DNA from: Spirosoma radiotolerans
GTDB taxonomy: Bacteria > Bacteroidota > Bacteroidia > Cytophagales > Spirosomataceae
Reading direction: 5' to 3'
DNA: 64,000 nt
Assembly (NCBI RefSeq): GCF_000974425.1
Contig: NZ_CP010429.1
Span: forward strand, 3,224,001-3,288,000
Shown here: positions 6,801 to 15,138 of the stretch, in pieces
Position numbering within the stretch: the stretch's first letter is position 1
Layout: each line of letters opens with the position of its first letter
Notes under the pieces: model-generated
Databases searched by the model: none
What the model was told of the DNA's origin: nothing
Seen by the model: only the letters and a program-made list of their open reading frames with translations
Position numbers and translations under genes: made by a program

Positions 6801-8273
6801 CTAGTAGGCTCGGGCAAATACGACGCGCCCCGTTGATGGTTTACCCGAGAAAACATCGACGCCTTCTTCGGCTACCTGATCAAACGGAATGCAACGTATA
6901 GTGGCTTTAGTTGCTTCTTTTATAGCTTCTTCTGTTTCGCTTGTACCATCCCAGTGCGCCAGTATAAAACCGCCCTTTTCGAGCTGTTCCTGAAACTGGT
7001 CAAACGTATCGACGGTAAAGGTATTCTCCTGACGAAACGCTTTGGCTTTGGCGTAGATCGTTTCCTGAATTGACTCGAGCAGATTTTTTATATGCTCGGT
7101 CAGCCCATCGAATGGGACCGTTTCCTTAGTTTTTAGGTCGCGACGAGCAACTTCAACGGTTCCGTTTTCCAGGTCACGGCCACCCATAGCCAGCCGGACT
7201 GGAACGCCCCGGAGTTCATATTCGGCAAATTTCCAACCGGGCTTATTCGCGTCGGAGTCGTCGTATTTTACCGAAATACCGGCCTTTTTCAACTCCTGCA
7301 CCAACGGCTTGATCTTGGCAGAAAGTAGTTCCAACTGTTCTTCGCTCCTGTAAATCGGCACGATCACCACCTGGATTGGCGCCAGTTTGGGGGGCAATAC
7401 CAGGCCATCATCGTCGGAGTGGGCCATAATCAGGGCGCCCATAAGCCGCGTTGACACGCCCCAGGAAGTGCCCCAAACGTAATCCAACTGGTTCTGTTTG
7501 TTCAAAAACTGCACCTCAAAAGCTTTGGCAAAGTTCTGCCCCAGGAAGTGCGAGGTACCCGCCTGAAGCGCCTTTCCGTCCTGCATCATGGCTTCAATAC
7601 ATAACGTATCATCCGCCCCGGCAAACCGCTCATTAGCCGTTTTTGTCCCTTTGATAACGGGCAACGCCATCCACTCTTCGGCGAACTGGGCGTAGATATC
7701 GAGCATCTGCCGCGTTTCGAACTGAGCTTCTTCAGAGGTTGCGTGGGCTGTGTGGCCTTCCTGCCATAAAAACTCGGTGGTACGCAGGAAAATACGAGTC
7801 CGCATTTCCCAACGCACGACGTTGGCCCACTGGTTAATCAGCAACGGCAGATCGCGATACGATTGAATCCAGTTTTTGTATGTACTCCAGATTACGGTCT
7901 CTGACGTTGGCCGGACTATAAGCTCTTCTTCGAGTTTAGCTTCCGGATCAACGATTACGCCCGACCCATCCTCGGCGTTTTTAAGCCGGTAATGCGTAAC
8001 CACGGCACATTCTTTAGCAAACCCTTCTACGTGCGAAGCTTCTTTGCTCAAAAAGGATTTGGGGATAAACAGAGGAAAATAAGCATTCTGGTGACCGGTC
8101 TCTTTAAACATGTCATCGAGAGCTCGCTGCATTTTTTCCCAGATTGCAAACCCATAGGGCTTGATAACCATACATCCCCGCACTGCCGAGTTTTCGGCCA
8201 GGTCGGCTTTTTTAATTAATTCGTTATACCACTCGGAGTAGTTTTCACTACGGGACGGAAGCGCTTTTGCCAT
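6801..8273 (-). CDS. proS: Prolyl-tRNA synthetase, archaeal/eukaryotic-type
   Basis: This 490-aa class II synthetase attaches proline to tRNA-Pro. It is the short ProS form without the bacterial editing insert. Class II motifs are visible: [18 protein letters not shown] near the N-terminus, R-P-T-S-E-T and [24 protein letters not shown] (motif 2), and the motif 3 region [13 protein letters not shown]. The anticodon-binding domain starts near [10 protein letters not shown]. The chain ends in A-R-A-Y; a C-terminal Tyr is characteristic of this type. It is a lone housekeeping gene. A candidate minus-strand promoter overlaps that of the divergent lipoprotein gene. Confidence 0.97.
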   Translation of the reverse strand: MAKALPSRSENYSEWYNELIKKADLAENSAVRGCMVIKPYGFAIWEKMQRALDDMFKETGHQNAYFPLFIPKSFLSKEASHVEGFAKECAVVTHYRLKNAEDGSGVIVDPEAKLEEELIVRPTSETVIWSTYKNWIQSYRDLPLLINQWANVVRWEMRTRIFLRTTEFLWQEGHTAHATSEEAQFETRQMLDIYAQFAEEWMALPVIKGTKTANERFAGADDTLCIEAMMQDGKALQAGTSHFLGQNFAKAFEVQFLNKQNQLDYVWGTSWGVSTRLMGALIMAHSDDDGLVLPPKLAPIQVVIVPIYRSEEQLELLSAKIKPLVQELKKAGISVKYDDSDANKPGWKFAEYELRGVPVRLAMGGRDLENGTVEVARRDLKTKETVPFDGLTEHIKNLLESIQETIYAKAKAFRQENTFTVDTFDQFQEQLEKGGFILAHWDGTSETEEAIKEATKATIRCIPFDQVAEEGVDVFSGKPSTGRVVFARAY

Positions 8274-8477
8274 GCGTGAACGGGTCAGAACGAGTCAGGA
8301 TTTGAGGGTTAAATCAGCGAGTGGCCATGGCTTACAGGTTTCAAAAACGAATCGTTTGACCTTACCTGCTGAGGATGGCTACCCTTGGTTCTTCCTAAAT
8401 CTCCAGGGACTATTTCTAACTTTTATTTAAATAGAATTAAACCTTTAGTAACAAAATGGAATCTAATGGACAAGAAC

Positions 8478-8507
8478 TTGCAAAGATAGGTTTTTAGTCT
8501 ATTTTTG
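8478..8507 (+). promoter_or_regulatory. Bacteroidota-type promoter for the Gly/Tyr-rich lipoprotein
   Basis: TTG at 8478-8480 and TATTTTTG at 8500-8507 are separated by 19 bases. The -7 element is an exact TAnnTTTG. The start codon is 80 bases downstream. Confidence 0.65.
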
Positions 8508-8515
8508 TAATCAAA
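8481..8515 (-). promoter_or_regulatory. Candidate divergent promoter toward proS
   Basis: Read on the minus strand, TTTG (8515-8512) and TATCTTTG (8488-8481) are separated by 23 bases, the long end of the accepted range. The element interlocks with the plus-strand promoter at 8478-8507, so the two could not be occupied together. The leader to proS would be about 200 bases. Confidence 0.35.
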
Positions 8516-8586
8516 CAGGTCATTCCTGTGTTATATATTGAAAGAGTTCTCAATATGAGCCTTTATTACTTCAATTCCTTGGCCAA

Positions 8587-9924
8587 ATGAAAACGCAACC
8601 CTTATATCGCTACCTATCTCTGGCCGCGCTGATGGGCATCTGGAGTTGTAGCTCCAGTAAGCAAACAGCCCAAAATGCAGGAGAGATGGATGATTTATAC
8701 GGCAACTCCGGCAACGCTGCCGTGTATGCCAGTAACTCATCCGACTATTCTTCGGTCGCTCCGCAGACATCTCGTCAGCAGCAACGCCTTGACCGGCAAC
8801 AGCAACGATCGCGTAATGCGAACCCGGACTATGTTGACGATCAGACGTATAATTCGAACGGAAGCAGCAATACGGACGAATACTATGCTGACCTGAGTGC
8901 CCGTAAGCTCAACCGTGGTCTTTCCCCTGATCCAGGCTGGAACGACACGGGAACGAATGCCTATAATTCAGGCTTCGTAAACGGTTATAACTCGGCTACA
9001 ACATCGGCATATAGCTGGAATCGCTGGGGTTTCAACAACACTGGTTTTTACAGTGGTCTGGGACTTGGCCTGGGTTTAGGCGCGTTTGGGGGCTATGGCG
9101 GCTATAATAGTTTTGGGTTTGGCTTCGGCAGTCCCTTCTATTCGCCTTTTTATGGCAACTCATTTGCTTATTCGCCATTCGGCTACTCTCCCTTCGGCTA
9201 TGGTGGCTACGACCCTTTCTATAGTTCGTATGCCTTCGGTGGCTATGGTGGCTATTACAGTCCCTTCTATTCACCCTTCGGTTATAGTGGGTATTACGGT
9301 AGTCCTGTCTACGTAAACAATGTTTATGTGGCCGGTGCTGATCCATACCGGAACCGGACATACAGCCGCACAACAGCTCGTTCGGCAGGTCGCTTCAATG
9401 CGCCATTCGATAATTCAGCCCGCACTTATAATCCAAGCGGTGGCCGAAGTGCCAATACGGGCTCTGCCAGCACAGCAACACGTAGTAGTAGCGACGGGTA
9501 TTATGCACGGCCAAGCAATGGTAGTAGCCGGGGTTCTTATTATTACGACAATAGTGGTAGTGGAAACGGCCGCTCAGCCAGTAGCTCCCCTGCCACAGCA
9601 CCAGCTTACAACAGCAATTCGGGTAATGATTATTATGCACGGCCACGGGAAAGCAGCCGGGGTAGTTATACGCCCTCTACGGGTAACAGTGGATATAGCG
9701 GTGGCGGCCGTAGCGGCTATCAGCAGTCTCAGCCAAGCTATCAGCAGCCATCGTATCAAAGCCAGAGCCGGGGTAGCTACCAACAAGCTCAACCCAGCTA
9801 TCAGCAGCCAAATTACAGTGCGCCAAGCCGGAGCTATAGCGCACCAAGCTATAGTGGCGGTGGCGGCTTCTCCTCTGGTGGCGGTGGTCACTCGAGTGGT
9901 GGTGGCGGACGTGGTCCACGCTAA
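8587..9924 (+). CDS. Low-complexity Gly/Tyr/Ser/Gln-rich lipoprotein
   Basis: This 445-aa protein begins with a lipoprotein signal ending in I-W-S-C (Cys21), so it should be anchored in the outer membrane. The mature chain has four zones. First is an Asn/Ser/Asp/Gln-rich zone (about 22-135). A glycine/phenylalanine/tyrosine zone follows, with repeated P-F-Y-S-P-F, G-Y-G-G-Y and S-P-F-G-Y units (about 150-235). Next is a Ser/Arg/Gly zone with two copies of Y-Y-A-R-P...S-S-R-G-S-Y. Last is a Q-P-S-Y-Q-Q-P repeat zone ending in a poly-Gly/Ser tail (G-G-G-G-x-S-S-G-G-G-G). No enzyme domain is visible. The composition is that of an adhesive or phase-separating surface protein. Overlapping frames are open only because of the biased composition. 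Confidence 0.75.
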   Translation: MKTQPLYRYLSLAALMGIWSCSSSKQTAQNAGEMDDLYGNSGNAAVYASNSSDYSSVAPQTSRQQQRLDRQQQRSRNANPDYVDDQTYNSNGSSNTDEYYADLSARKLNRGLSPDPGWNDTGTNAYNSGFVNGYNSATTSAYSWNRWGFNNTGFYSGLGLGLGLGAFGGYGGYNSFGFGFGSPFYSPFYGNSFAYSPFGYSPFGYGGYDPFYSSYAFGGYGGYYSPFYSPFGYSGYYGSPVYVNNVYVAGADPYRNRTYSRTTARSAGRFNAPFDNSARTYNPSGGRSANTGSASTATRSSSDGYYARPSNGSSRGSYYYDNSGSGNGRSASSSPATAPAYNSNSGNDYYARPRESSRGSYTPSTGNSGYSGGGRSGYQQSQPSYQQPSYQSQSRGSYQQAQPSYQQPNYSAPSRSYSAPSYSGGGGFSSGGGGHSSGGGGRGPR

Positions 9925-9948
9925 TACACTAAATTAATTTTCGAAAAA

Positions 9949-9987
9949 ATCCCCGCTGATCAGGACAATTAGCGGGGATTTTCGTTT
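9949..9987 (+). terminator. Rho-independent terminator
   Basis: AATCCCCGCT (9949-9958) pairs with AGCGGGGATT (9971-9980), followed by TTCGTTTT. It ends the lipoprotein transcript. Confidence 0.85.
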
Positions 9988-10097
9988 TGTATGTGTTGTG
10001 CTGACTACGTAATTGCCAGAGACCTATTAAACGTTCAGATCTTAATTTGTTCTAAGTCCTAAAACCCGTAGTACACGCCACCAATCGTATTAAAAAC

Positions 10098-11669
10098 ATG
10101 AATAAACAGTTCTCCTTATCGGTAGCCCTCGTGCTACTATCTCCGCTGGCATTTGGTCAGGGAGCGGCTTTCGACTATGCTGATGACGCTTTCCGTTATT
10201 CTGACTTTACTCAAACCGGTACGGCCCGTTTTCGGGCTCTTGGTGGAAACCATGCCGCCCTGGGTGGCGACGCCAGTAACCTGTTTGGTAATGCAGCTGG
10301 TCTGGCTTTCTACAATCGGTCTGAATTAAGCATCAGCCCTACCTATACGTCCGTCAACAACCAGAATTCGTTTCTGGGGCAGCAAACGAACAGTACAGGT
10401 GGCAAACTCAGCATTGGTCAACTAAGTCTTGTGCTGGCCGGAAGATCAGATAACAATCGACGCTGGCGCCGGACCGCTTTTGGCATCTCGTTTTCTCAAT
10501 CGGCGAATTTTTACAACTATACGGATGCACGCGGGTTGAACAATAACCCCAATTCGTCCATTGCCCAGACCTATATTAATGCCGCTAATAATGCCCAGTA
10601 TAGTGAACAAGAACTGAGCAACGCGTTTTATCCCGGCGACCGCAGCGCCGATTTTAGAGAAGCAGCCGCCTATGGCTTGTTTCTTATCAATCCTACTGAT
10701 TTGGGCACGAACGGTTCAGGCCCCCCTTACACGCGTTTTGATGCGACAAAACAAAAAGACCAGCGCGCAACCCTCACTCGATCAGGAGCCCACTCTCAAT
10801 GGTCGATTTCGTATGCTGGGAACTTAGATGATAAGTTATACATCGGTGGGTCTATTGCGCTAACCCGGCTGAAGTATTCATCTGAATATAATTTTCTGGA
10901 AAGTCCGGTTGGGGGAGTCACCTTTTCCAATTATGGGCAAACAAACACTTTCAATGTTACAGGAAATGGCATAAATGCTTCGCTTGGCTTGATGTATAGA
11001 TTGAGTCCACAATTGCAGGTAGGAGCTACGGTCGTAACACCAACGTTTAGCAGTGCCAACGAAGTGTTTGGGCAAACGCTGACGGCGGTTGCTAAGGACC
11101 CGAACCTACAATTGAAAACAAACAGCGTCGATGTACTCGACCCATCCAACAACTTTGAATACTCCCTTCAAACGCCTTTGCGGGCGTCTGGTGGAGCGAC
11201 CTATTTTTTGGGTAGTGGCAAAATCGGATTCATCACCGCAACGGCTGAATACGTTGGTTACCAAGGCATGCGCGTTCGTACGTCTTCATTCACCAACCAA
11301 CAGGACAACGTCGATTTCAAAAATGATGTAACTGGATTCGTGAAGGAAACGTATCAGAATGTGGTGAACGTTCGGGCAGGGGCTGAGATCCGAGCGGGCT
11401 TGTTACGGCTTCGGGCAGGTGTTGCTTATTTGCCCAGTGCTTACAAAATCGACCTCGACCGCGTAGCAAAATCAGACCGGGACAGAATCCAATTGTCGGC
11501 AGGTTTAGGCGTACGCAATGAGCGCTTCTTTGCTGATCTGGCAGGTACTTACCTGACCTATAAATCAGGGTTTACGCCGTTCGAACTGCCCAATGCCGTT
11601 GATACACCAACCATTGCAACCACGAATCGGAGCACGAGTGTTATGTTATCTGTCGGTGTGTTTTTCTAA
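10098..11669 (+). CDS. OmpP1/FadL-family outer-membrane protein
   Basis: This 523-aa protein has a signal peptide (residues 1-20, ending A-F-G-Q). The mature part starts with the Bacteroidota FadL-like signature: T-G-T-A-R-F-R-A-L-G-G-N-H-A-A-L-G-G-D, then N-P/L-F-G-N-A-A-G-L-A-F-Y-N-R-S-E. The rest is alternating beta strands, as expected for a 14-stranded barrel, ending on an aromatic residue (V-G-V-F-F). FadL relatives import hydrophobic compounds across the outer membrane; Bacteroidota members are often labelled hemin receptor or 'transporter', with substrates unknown. The gene is transcribed alone and ends at a perfect 21-bp hairpin shared with aroK. Confidence 0.85.
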   Translation: MNKQFSLSVALVLLSPLAFGQGAAFDYADDAFRYSDFTQTGTARFRALGGNHAALGGDASNLFGNAAGLAFYNRSELSISPTYTSVNNQNSFLGQQTNSTGGKLSIGQLSLVLAGRSDNNRRWRRTAFGISFSQSANFYNYTDARGLNNNPNSSIAQTYINAANNAQYSEQELSNAFYPGDRSADFREAAAYGLFLINPTDLGTNGSGPPYTRFDATKQKDQRATLTRSGAHSQWSISYAGNLDDKLYIGGSIALTRLKYSSEYNFLESPVGGVTFSNYGQTNTFNVTGNGINASLGLMYRLSPQLQVGATVVTPTFSSANEVFGQTLTAVAKDPNLQLKTNSVDVLDPSNNFEYSLQTPLRASGGATYFLGSGKIGFITATAEYVGYQGMRVRTSSFTNQQDNVDFKNDVTGFVKETYQNVVNVRAGAEIRAGLLRLRAGVAYLPSAYKIDLDRVAKSDRDRIQLSAGLGVRNERFFADLAGTYLTYKSGFTPFELPNAVDTPTIATTNRSTSVMLSVGVFF

Positions 11670-11679
11670 AATAATACAG

Positions 11680-11726
11680 TATAAACTAAGAAAGACGACC
11701 AATTTGGTCGTCTTTCTTAGTTTATA
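11680..11726. terminator. Perfect 21-bp hairpin between convergent genes
   Basis: Positions 11680-11700 and 11706-11726 are perfectly complementary around an AATTT loop. The right arm covers the aroK stop codon at 11722-11724. There is no separate T-tract; the base of the stem is A/T-rich. Confidence 0.9.
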
Positions 11727-12228
11727 GCAATTTCCCTATTCTTTGCAGAATTTCATCGCCCGTCGTTTCGCCGGACACAACGACGTTTGCCTGACTGTAA
11801 ATAGGAAATCGAGTGATATAGCGTTGCCTTAAGTTCGCCAGCAATTCGGGGTCGCTCGGGCTGTGGAGCGGGCGATCATCCTGGGCATGCACCAACATTC
11901 GTTTTGCCAGAATCTCCACCGGGACATCCAAAAACACGGAGATACCGGTGGCGTTGATATAAGCCATGTTCTCATGAAAGCAAGGCATACCCCCACCCGT
12001 TGACACAACCAGACTACCACCCGGTTTGATTGTTCGTAACACCCGCTGTTCGGCTTCCCGAAAGTAATCTTCTCCCGAGTCAGCAAAAATCTCAGCAATG
12101 GACCTTCCCTCCTCCCTGATGATGAGTTTGTCGGTGTCTATAAAGCGATAATGCAGGGCATCGGCTATTCGTTTACCCAGTGTACTCTTGCCAGAGGATG
12201 GCATGCCAATCAGGAAGATGTTTTTCAT
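11722..12228 (-). CDS. aroK: Shikimate kinase
   Basis: This 168-aa P-loop kinase phosphorylates shikimate to shikimate 3-phosphate with ATP, a step toward chorismate and aromatic amino acids. The Walker A motif G-M-P-S-S-G-K-S-T is at residues 7-15. D-T-D (F-I-D-T-D-K-L-I) binds shikimate, F-R-E-A-E-Q-R-V-L follows, and S-T-G-G-G-M is the conserved glycine-rich Walker-B-like loop. The lid Arg is in Q-D-D-R-P-L. The open frame extends to 12294, but those extra residues lie inside the hairpin at 12237-12312. I therefore start at the ATG of M-K-N-I-F-L-I-G. Confidence 0.95.
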   Translation of the reverse strand: MKNIFLIGMPSSGKSTLGKRIADALHYRFIDTDKLIIREEGRSIAEIFADSGEDYFREAEQRVLRTIKPGGSLVVSTGGGMPCFHENMAYINATGISVFLDVPVEILAKRMLVHAQDDRPLHSPSDPELLANLRQRYITRFPIYSQANVVVSGETTGDEILQRIGKLL

Positions 12229-12236
12229 GTATTGAA

Positions 12237-12312
12237 GAGTGAAAGAGCAAAAGAGCGAATGAGTGGTACTATCAACAGCAGTCCACTCATTCACTCTTTC
12301 GCTCTTTCACTC
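12237..12312. repeat. GAGY-GAAN tetranucleotide-period hairpin
   Basis: Left arm 12237-12266 and right arm 12283-12312 pair at 28 of 30 positions around a 16-base loop. The left arm is a string of tetramers (GAGT GAAA GAGC AAAA GAGC GAAT GAGT). It fills the gap between the DoxX-like gene stop (12311-12313, which the right arm overlaps) and the aroK start. Confidence 0.92.
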
Positions 12313-13489
12313 ATTTTACTTTTTCCAGTACCTCAGCCGCATTCGGCGTCGAATTAAAGTGCCATTTACCCCGTACGGTACCATTGCTTAGCAACCAGGT
12401 ACCTGGGTTCGAGCGCATGATCGTTTTCAGAACAGTAGCATCGGCTTTATAATAGGGCACACTTTCCAACTGAAACTCCTTGCGAAAGGCCTTGATTTCG
12501 TCGTCGCTGGTCGACGTCAGAATATAAGGTTTTACCATTGAGCCCTGCAGGCCTTCTACCAGTGCGCGAATAGCGGGCAAGCTACCGGCATCGATATCCT
12601 TGATATTTTTCACAATGATAAAGAGCTTATTACCAGCAAACGTTTCCTGCGTAAAGTCACCCTCATCATTCCAGATGCGGTAATCGGTTATCTTGGGTTT
12701 GGCATTCGGGTTCACCAAAACCATTTCTTTAAAAGTATAGCTCTGGTCGGTCGGGTACTGTTCGAACTCCGTTGTTTTGCCGCCTTTCTCCATCAAGTAC
12801 TTGTAGCGCAACGGCTCTGATGGTTTCATCTGGGCTGGAATGCTCTTGCCAACGGCATACGGCAACATGTCGATAGGCGGTAAAAACTGAACCGCATAGA
12901 TACCGAGTCCTATTGTGAATACAATCGTCAACCCGACCAGCCAGCCCGTGTTGCGGGAACGAAGGCGGTTTCGGTGACCAATGATAAACAGAATTAACAC
13001 CATCAGAACAATGTCTTTCCCAAAGGATGTCCAGGGTTTGAGTTTGATGGCATCGCCAAAACAACCACAGTCGGTCACGCGGTCGAAGTAAGCCGAATAA
13101 AACGTCAGGAACGTAAAGAACGTAATCAGGAAAAACAACAGCCAGACCGTGACTTTGGGTTTATAAGACGCCAGCAGGGCCACACCCAGAATAATTTCGG
13201 CGGCACAAAACAGCACCGACATCGCCAGTGTGAAGGGTACCAGCGCCATGAAGAAGTCGTGCATGAAGGGTAAATCCTGCGCGAAAACTTCGAAATACTC
13301 TTCAAACTTGATCTGTGTGCCAACAGGATCATTGAGTTTGATCAGGCCCGAAAAAATGAATATGATACCGACCAGAATTCGGGCGATACGGGCGGCAATC
13401 AACATGGGTGGTGTGCCGGTCTTAACTTTAGGTTGCGATGTTGTTGGGTTCATGAAGGTAACGCGGACGTCATGCCCGTCGGGTGTCAT
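12311..13489 (-). CDS. BT_3928-like membrane protein, DoxX/MauE plus thioredoxin-like domain
   Basis: This 392-aa protein has a DoxX/MauE-like N-terminal membrane domain with four helices (about residues 30-55, 75-105, 110-135, 145-165) and a fifth at about 180-200. The motif D-C-G-C-F-G-D follows the third helix and is the conserved cysteine pair of MauE/DoxX relatives. The C-terminal ~150 residues resemble a thioredoxin fold without a C-x-x-C. Such proteins are thought to act in periplasmic redox or thiol handling. The start ATG at 13489 overlaps the DUF1599 stop in ATGA, suggesting translational coupling; M13 (13453) is a possible alternative. The gene order folP, DUF1599, BT_3928-like is characteristic of Bacteroidota. 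Confidence 0.8.
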   Translation of the reverse strand: MTPDGHDVRVTFMNPTTSQPKVKTGTPPMLIAARIARILVGIIFIFSGLIKLNDPVGTQIKFEEYFEVFAQDLPFMHDFFMALVPFTLAMSVLFCAAEIILGVALLASYKPKVTVWLLFFLITFFTFLTFYSAYFDRVTDCGCFGDAIKLKPWTSFGKDIVLMVLILFIIGHRNRLRSRNTGWLVGLTIVFTIGLGIYAVQFLPPIDMLPYAVGKSIPAQMKPSEPLRYKYLMEKGGKTTEFEQYPTDQSYTFKEMVLVNPNAKPKITDYRIWNDEGDFTQETFAGNKLFIIVKNIKDIDAGSLPAIRALVEGLQGSMVKPYILTSTSDDEIKAFRKEFQLESVPYYKADATVLKTIMRSNPGTWLLSNGTVRGKWHFNSTPNAAEVLEKVK

Positions 13490-14055
13490 TTTTGTTGGCC
13501 GGACAGAATGTCCGCGTCACTGAGTTTAATCAAACAGAAAACGGCGTAGTTGATCATATCCATATAGTTGGCCTCTACGCCTTCCGAAACTAATGTCGTT
13601 CCCTGATTATCCTCAATCTGCTTCGTTCGAAGGAGCTTCATGAGAATGATATCCGTCATAGAACTGACCCGCATATCACGCCAGGCTTCACCGTAATCAT
13701 GATTTTTGGCAAACAGCAGATCAATAACCCGGCCAATTTCAGCATCATATAGCTTTTCAAGTTCACTGGTTGGAATGTCATTGCCAACCACCGTATTACC
13801 AGTCAACTGAATCTGAATCAGCGCCATCACACAGTAATTGATGATACCCACAAACTCAGGTTCGATCCCCTCTCCGACTAGGCTAACGCCCGTTTCCTGC
13901 AAGGTTCGAATGCGTTGCGCTTTAATGAAAATCTGATCGGTTATACTGGGCAGGCGCAGAATTCGCCAGGCGGTGCCATAGTCCTGGTTCTTTTTCAAAA
14001 ATAAATCTTTGCAGCGTTGGATAACCTGCCGATATTCGGATTCGGTATTTTGCAC
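13486..14055 (-). CDS. DUF1599 protein with an internal duplication
   Basis: This 189-aa soluble protein consists of two copies of the same ~80-residue helical unit. Unit 1 has C-K-D-L-F-L-K-K-N-Q-D-Y-G-T-A-W-R and G-I-I-N-Y-C-V-M-A-L-I-Q-I. Unit 2 has I-D-L-L-F-A-K-N-H-D-Y-G-E-A-W-R and D-M-I-N-Y-A-V-F-C-L-I-K-L. The K-N-x-D-Y-G-x-A-W-R signature is that of DUF1599 ('nucleotide modification associated domain 1'); its biochemical role is not settled. The only in-frame start is GTG at 14055; a TAA lies in frame upstream. It is divergent from folP and coupled to the next gene by ATGA. Confidence 0.88.
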   Translation of the reverse strand: MQNTESEYRQVIQRCKDLFLKKNQDYGTAWRILRLPSITDQIFIKAQRIRTLQETGVSLVGEGIEPEFVGIINYCVMALIQIQLTGNTVVGNDIPTSELEKLYDAEIGRVIDLLFAKNHDYGEAWRDMRVSSMTDIILMKLLRTKQIEDNQGTTLVSEGVEANYMDMINYAVFCLIKLSDADILSGQQK

Positions 14056-14121
14056 GGTTTTCAGTTTACAGTATTCGGTTTACCGTCGTTTGCAGGTTCG
14101 TTACAGTGCACCTAAAACCGT
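14054..14121. repeat. Heptad NGGTTTA-type repeat between divergent genes
   Basis: Heptamers CGGTTTT, CAGTTTA, CAGTATT, CGGTTTA and CCGTCG.. run from 14055 to ~14089, with a partly complementary AAAACCGTAAACC stretch at 14114-14126. Arms ACGGTTTT (14054-14061) and AAAACCGT (14114-14121) are complementary. This is a weaker member of the family at 23321-23397 and 26848-26935. The left end touches the GTG start of the DUF1599 gene. Confidence 0.6.
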
Positions 14122-14139
14122 AAACCAAAATCCTATTTT

Positions 14140-14982
14140 ATGCCGAAAGTTACGAAAAAAACGCTGAACTGCCGGGGGCGCCTTGTCGATTTGACCCAGC
14201 CCGCCGTCATGGGAATCCTGAACATAACCCCCGATTCTTTCTTTGCCGATAGCCGTGTGTCACTCAACAATACCGTTGCTACAGCCGAACGGATGCTACA
14301 GGACGGGGCCACGTTTCTGGATATAGGCGGCTATTCGACCCGGCCCGGTGCAGCAGAGGTCAGCCCTTCTGAAGAGGCCGATCGCGTATTACCCATCATT
14401 GAGGCTATCCTGGCGGCTTTCCCCACAGCCCTGATCTCGATTGACACCTTCAGAGCGTCGGTGGCCCGGCAGGCGGTAGCCTTGGGGGCGGTTCTGGTCA
14501 ACGACATTGCGGGGGGTACGTTGGACCCTGCCATGTTTGGCACTGTTGCTGAATTAGGCGTTCCTTATATACTGATGCACACACGCGGCACACCCCAAAC
14601 GATGCAGTCGATGGCGACCTATACGAATGTAACCACCGAAATCATAGACGAATTGGCCATTCGCCTAACCGAACTCCGATCTTTAGGGCACAAGGATATA
14701 ATTCTGGACCCCGGATTTGGCTTTGCCAAGACACCCACTCAAAATTTTGAACTCCTGCACTATCTGGACGATTTCAAGGTATTCGATGAACCAATCCTGG
14801 TAGGTCTCTCGCGCAAAACAACCATCTGGAAAACCTTGAAAATCAAAGCCGAAGATGCCTTAAATGGCACGACCGTTTTAAACACGGTGGCTCTCCTGAA
14901 AGGGGCCTCTATTCTACGCGTCCATGATGTCCGGGAGGCCGTAGAAGCCGTAAAACTCACTCAGCGATTAACTTTTTTTTAA
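14140..14982 (+). CDS. folP: Dihydropteroate synthase
   Basis: This 280-aa TIM-barrel enzyme condenses p-aminobenzoate with the pterin diphosphate in folate synthesis. It is the sulfonamide target. Visible motifs are M-G-I-L-N-I-T-P-D-S-F-F (pterin/diphosphate loop), D-I-G-G-Y-S-T-R-P-G-A (family S-T-R-P), S-I-D-T-F-R, V-N-D-I-A-G-G, M-H-T-R-G-T-P, D-P-G-F-G-F-A-K-T and V-G-L-S-R-K-T. ATG 14140 gives a normal N-terminus. It is divergent from DUF1599, a pairing usual in Bacteroidota. A short gap separates it from the tRNA-Lys gene. Confidence 0.96.
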   Translation: MPKVTKKTLNCRGRLVDLTQPAVMGILNITPDSFFADSRVSLNNTVATAERMLQDGATFLDIGGYSTRPGAAEVSPSEEADRVLPIIEAILAAFPTALISIDTFRASVARQAVALGAVLVNDIAGGTLDPAMFGTVAELGVPYILMHTRGTPQTMQSMATYTNVTTEIIDELAIRLTELRSLGHKDIILDPGFGFAKTPTQNFELLHYLDDFKVFDEPILVGLSRKTTIWKTLKIKAEDALNGTTVLNTVALLKGASILRVHDVREAVEAVKLTQRLTFF

Positions 14983-14989
14983 CATTCGC

Positions 14990-15020
14990 TTGCGCTTACA
15001 AAATCAAAACCTTACTTTTG
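14990..15020 (+). promoter_or_regulatory. Bacteroidota-type promoter of the tRNA-Lys gene
   Basis: TTG at 14990-14992 and TACTTTTG at 15013-15020 are separated by 20 bases. The -7 element is an exact TAnnTTTG. The mature tRNA begins 43 bases downstream, leaving a short 5' leader for RNase P. Confidence 0.7.
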
Positions 15021-15062
15021 CATTCCCAAACGACGAACAGCTGGTTTGTCGAACAGGAAAAT

Positions 15063-15138
15063 GATCTGGTAGCTCAGCTGGTAGAGCAATACACTTTTAA
15101 TGTATGGGTCCTGGGTTCGAATCCCAGCCGGATCACCA
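15063..15138 (+). tRNA. tRNA-Lys (anticodon TTT)
   Basis: The 76-base cloverleaf is complete. The acceptor stem is GATCTGG/CCGGATC (one T-G pair) and the D stem is GCTC/GAGC with a GG-containing loop. The anticodon stem ATACA/TGTAT carries the loop CTTTTAA, giving anticodon TTT. The variable loop has 5 bases and the T stem is CTGGG/CCCAG with loop TTCGAAT. The discriminator base is A, and CCA is encoded. Confidence 0.97.

Larger units (their letters stand above)
8274..8586. other. Divergent regulatory region
   Basis: This 313-base gap lies between the proS start and the plus-strand lipoprotein gene. Both likely promoters sit within 40 bases at 8478-8515. The ~200 bases between the minus-strand -7 element and the proS ATG would be an unusually long leader; I see no T-box-like or tRNA-like structure in it. 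Confidence 0.5.

Noticed and set aside
9320-9937. Open frame of 205 codons in another phase inside the Gly/Tyr-rich lipoprotein gene
   Set aside because: It arises from the biased composition of the real gene (Gly/Tyr codons read as Val/Ala/Ile). It has no start context or recognisable domain.
12229-12294. N-terminal extension of aroK
   Set aside because: It is read from the GAGY-GAAN hairpin; the ATG at 12228 starts right before the P-loop strand.
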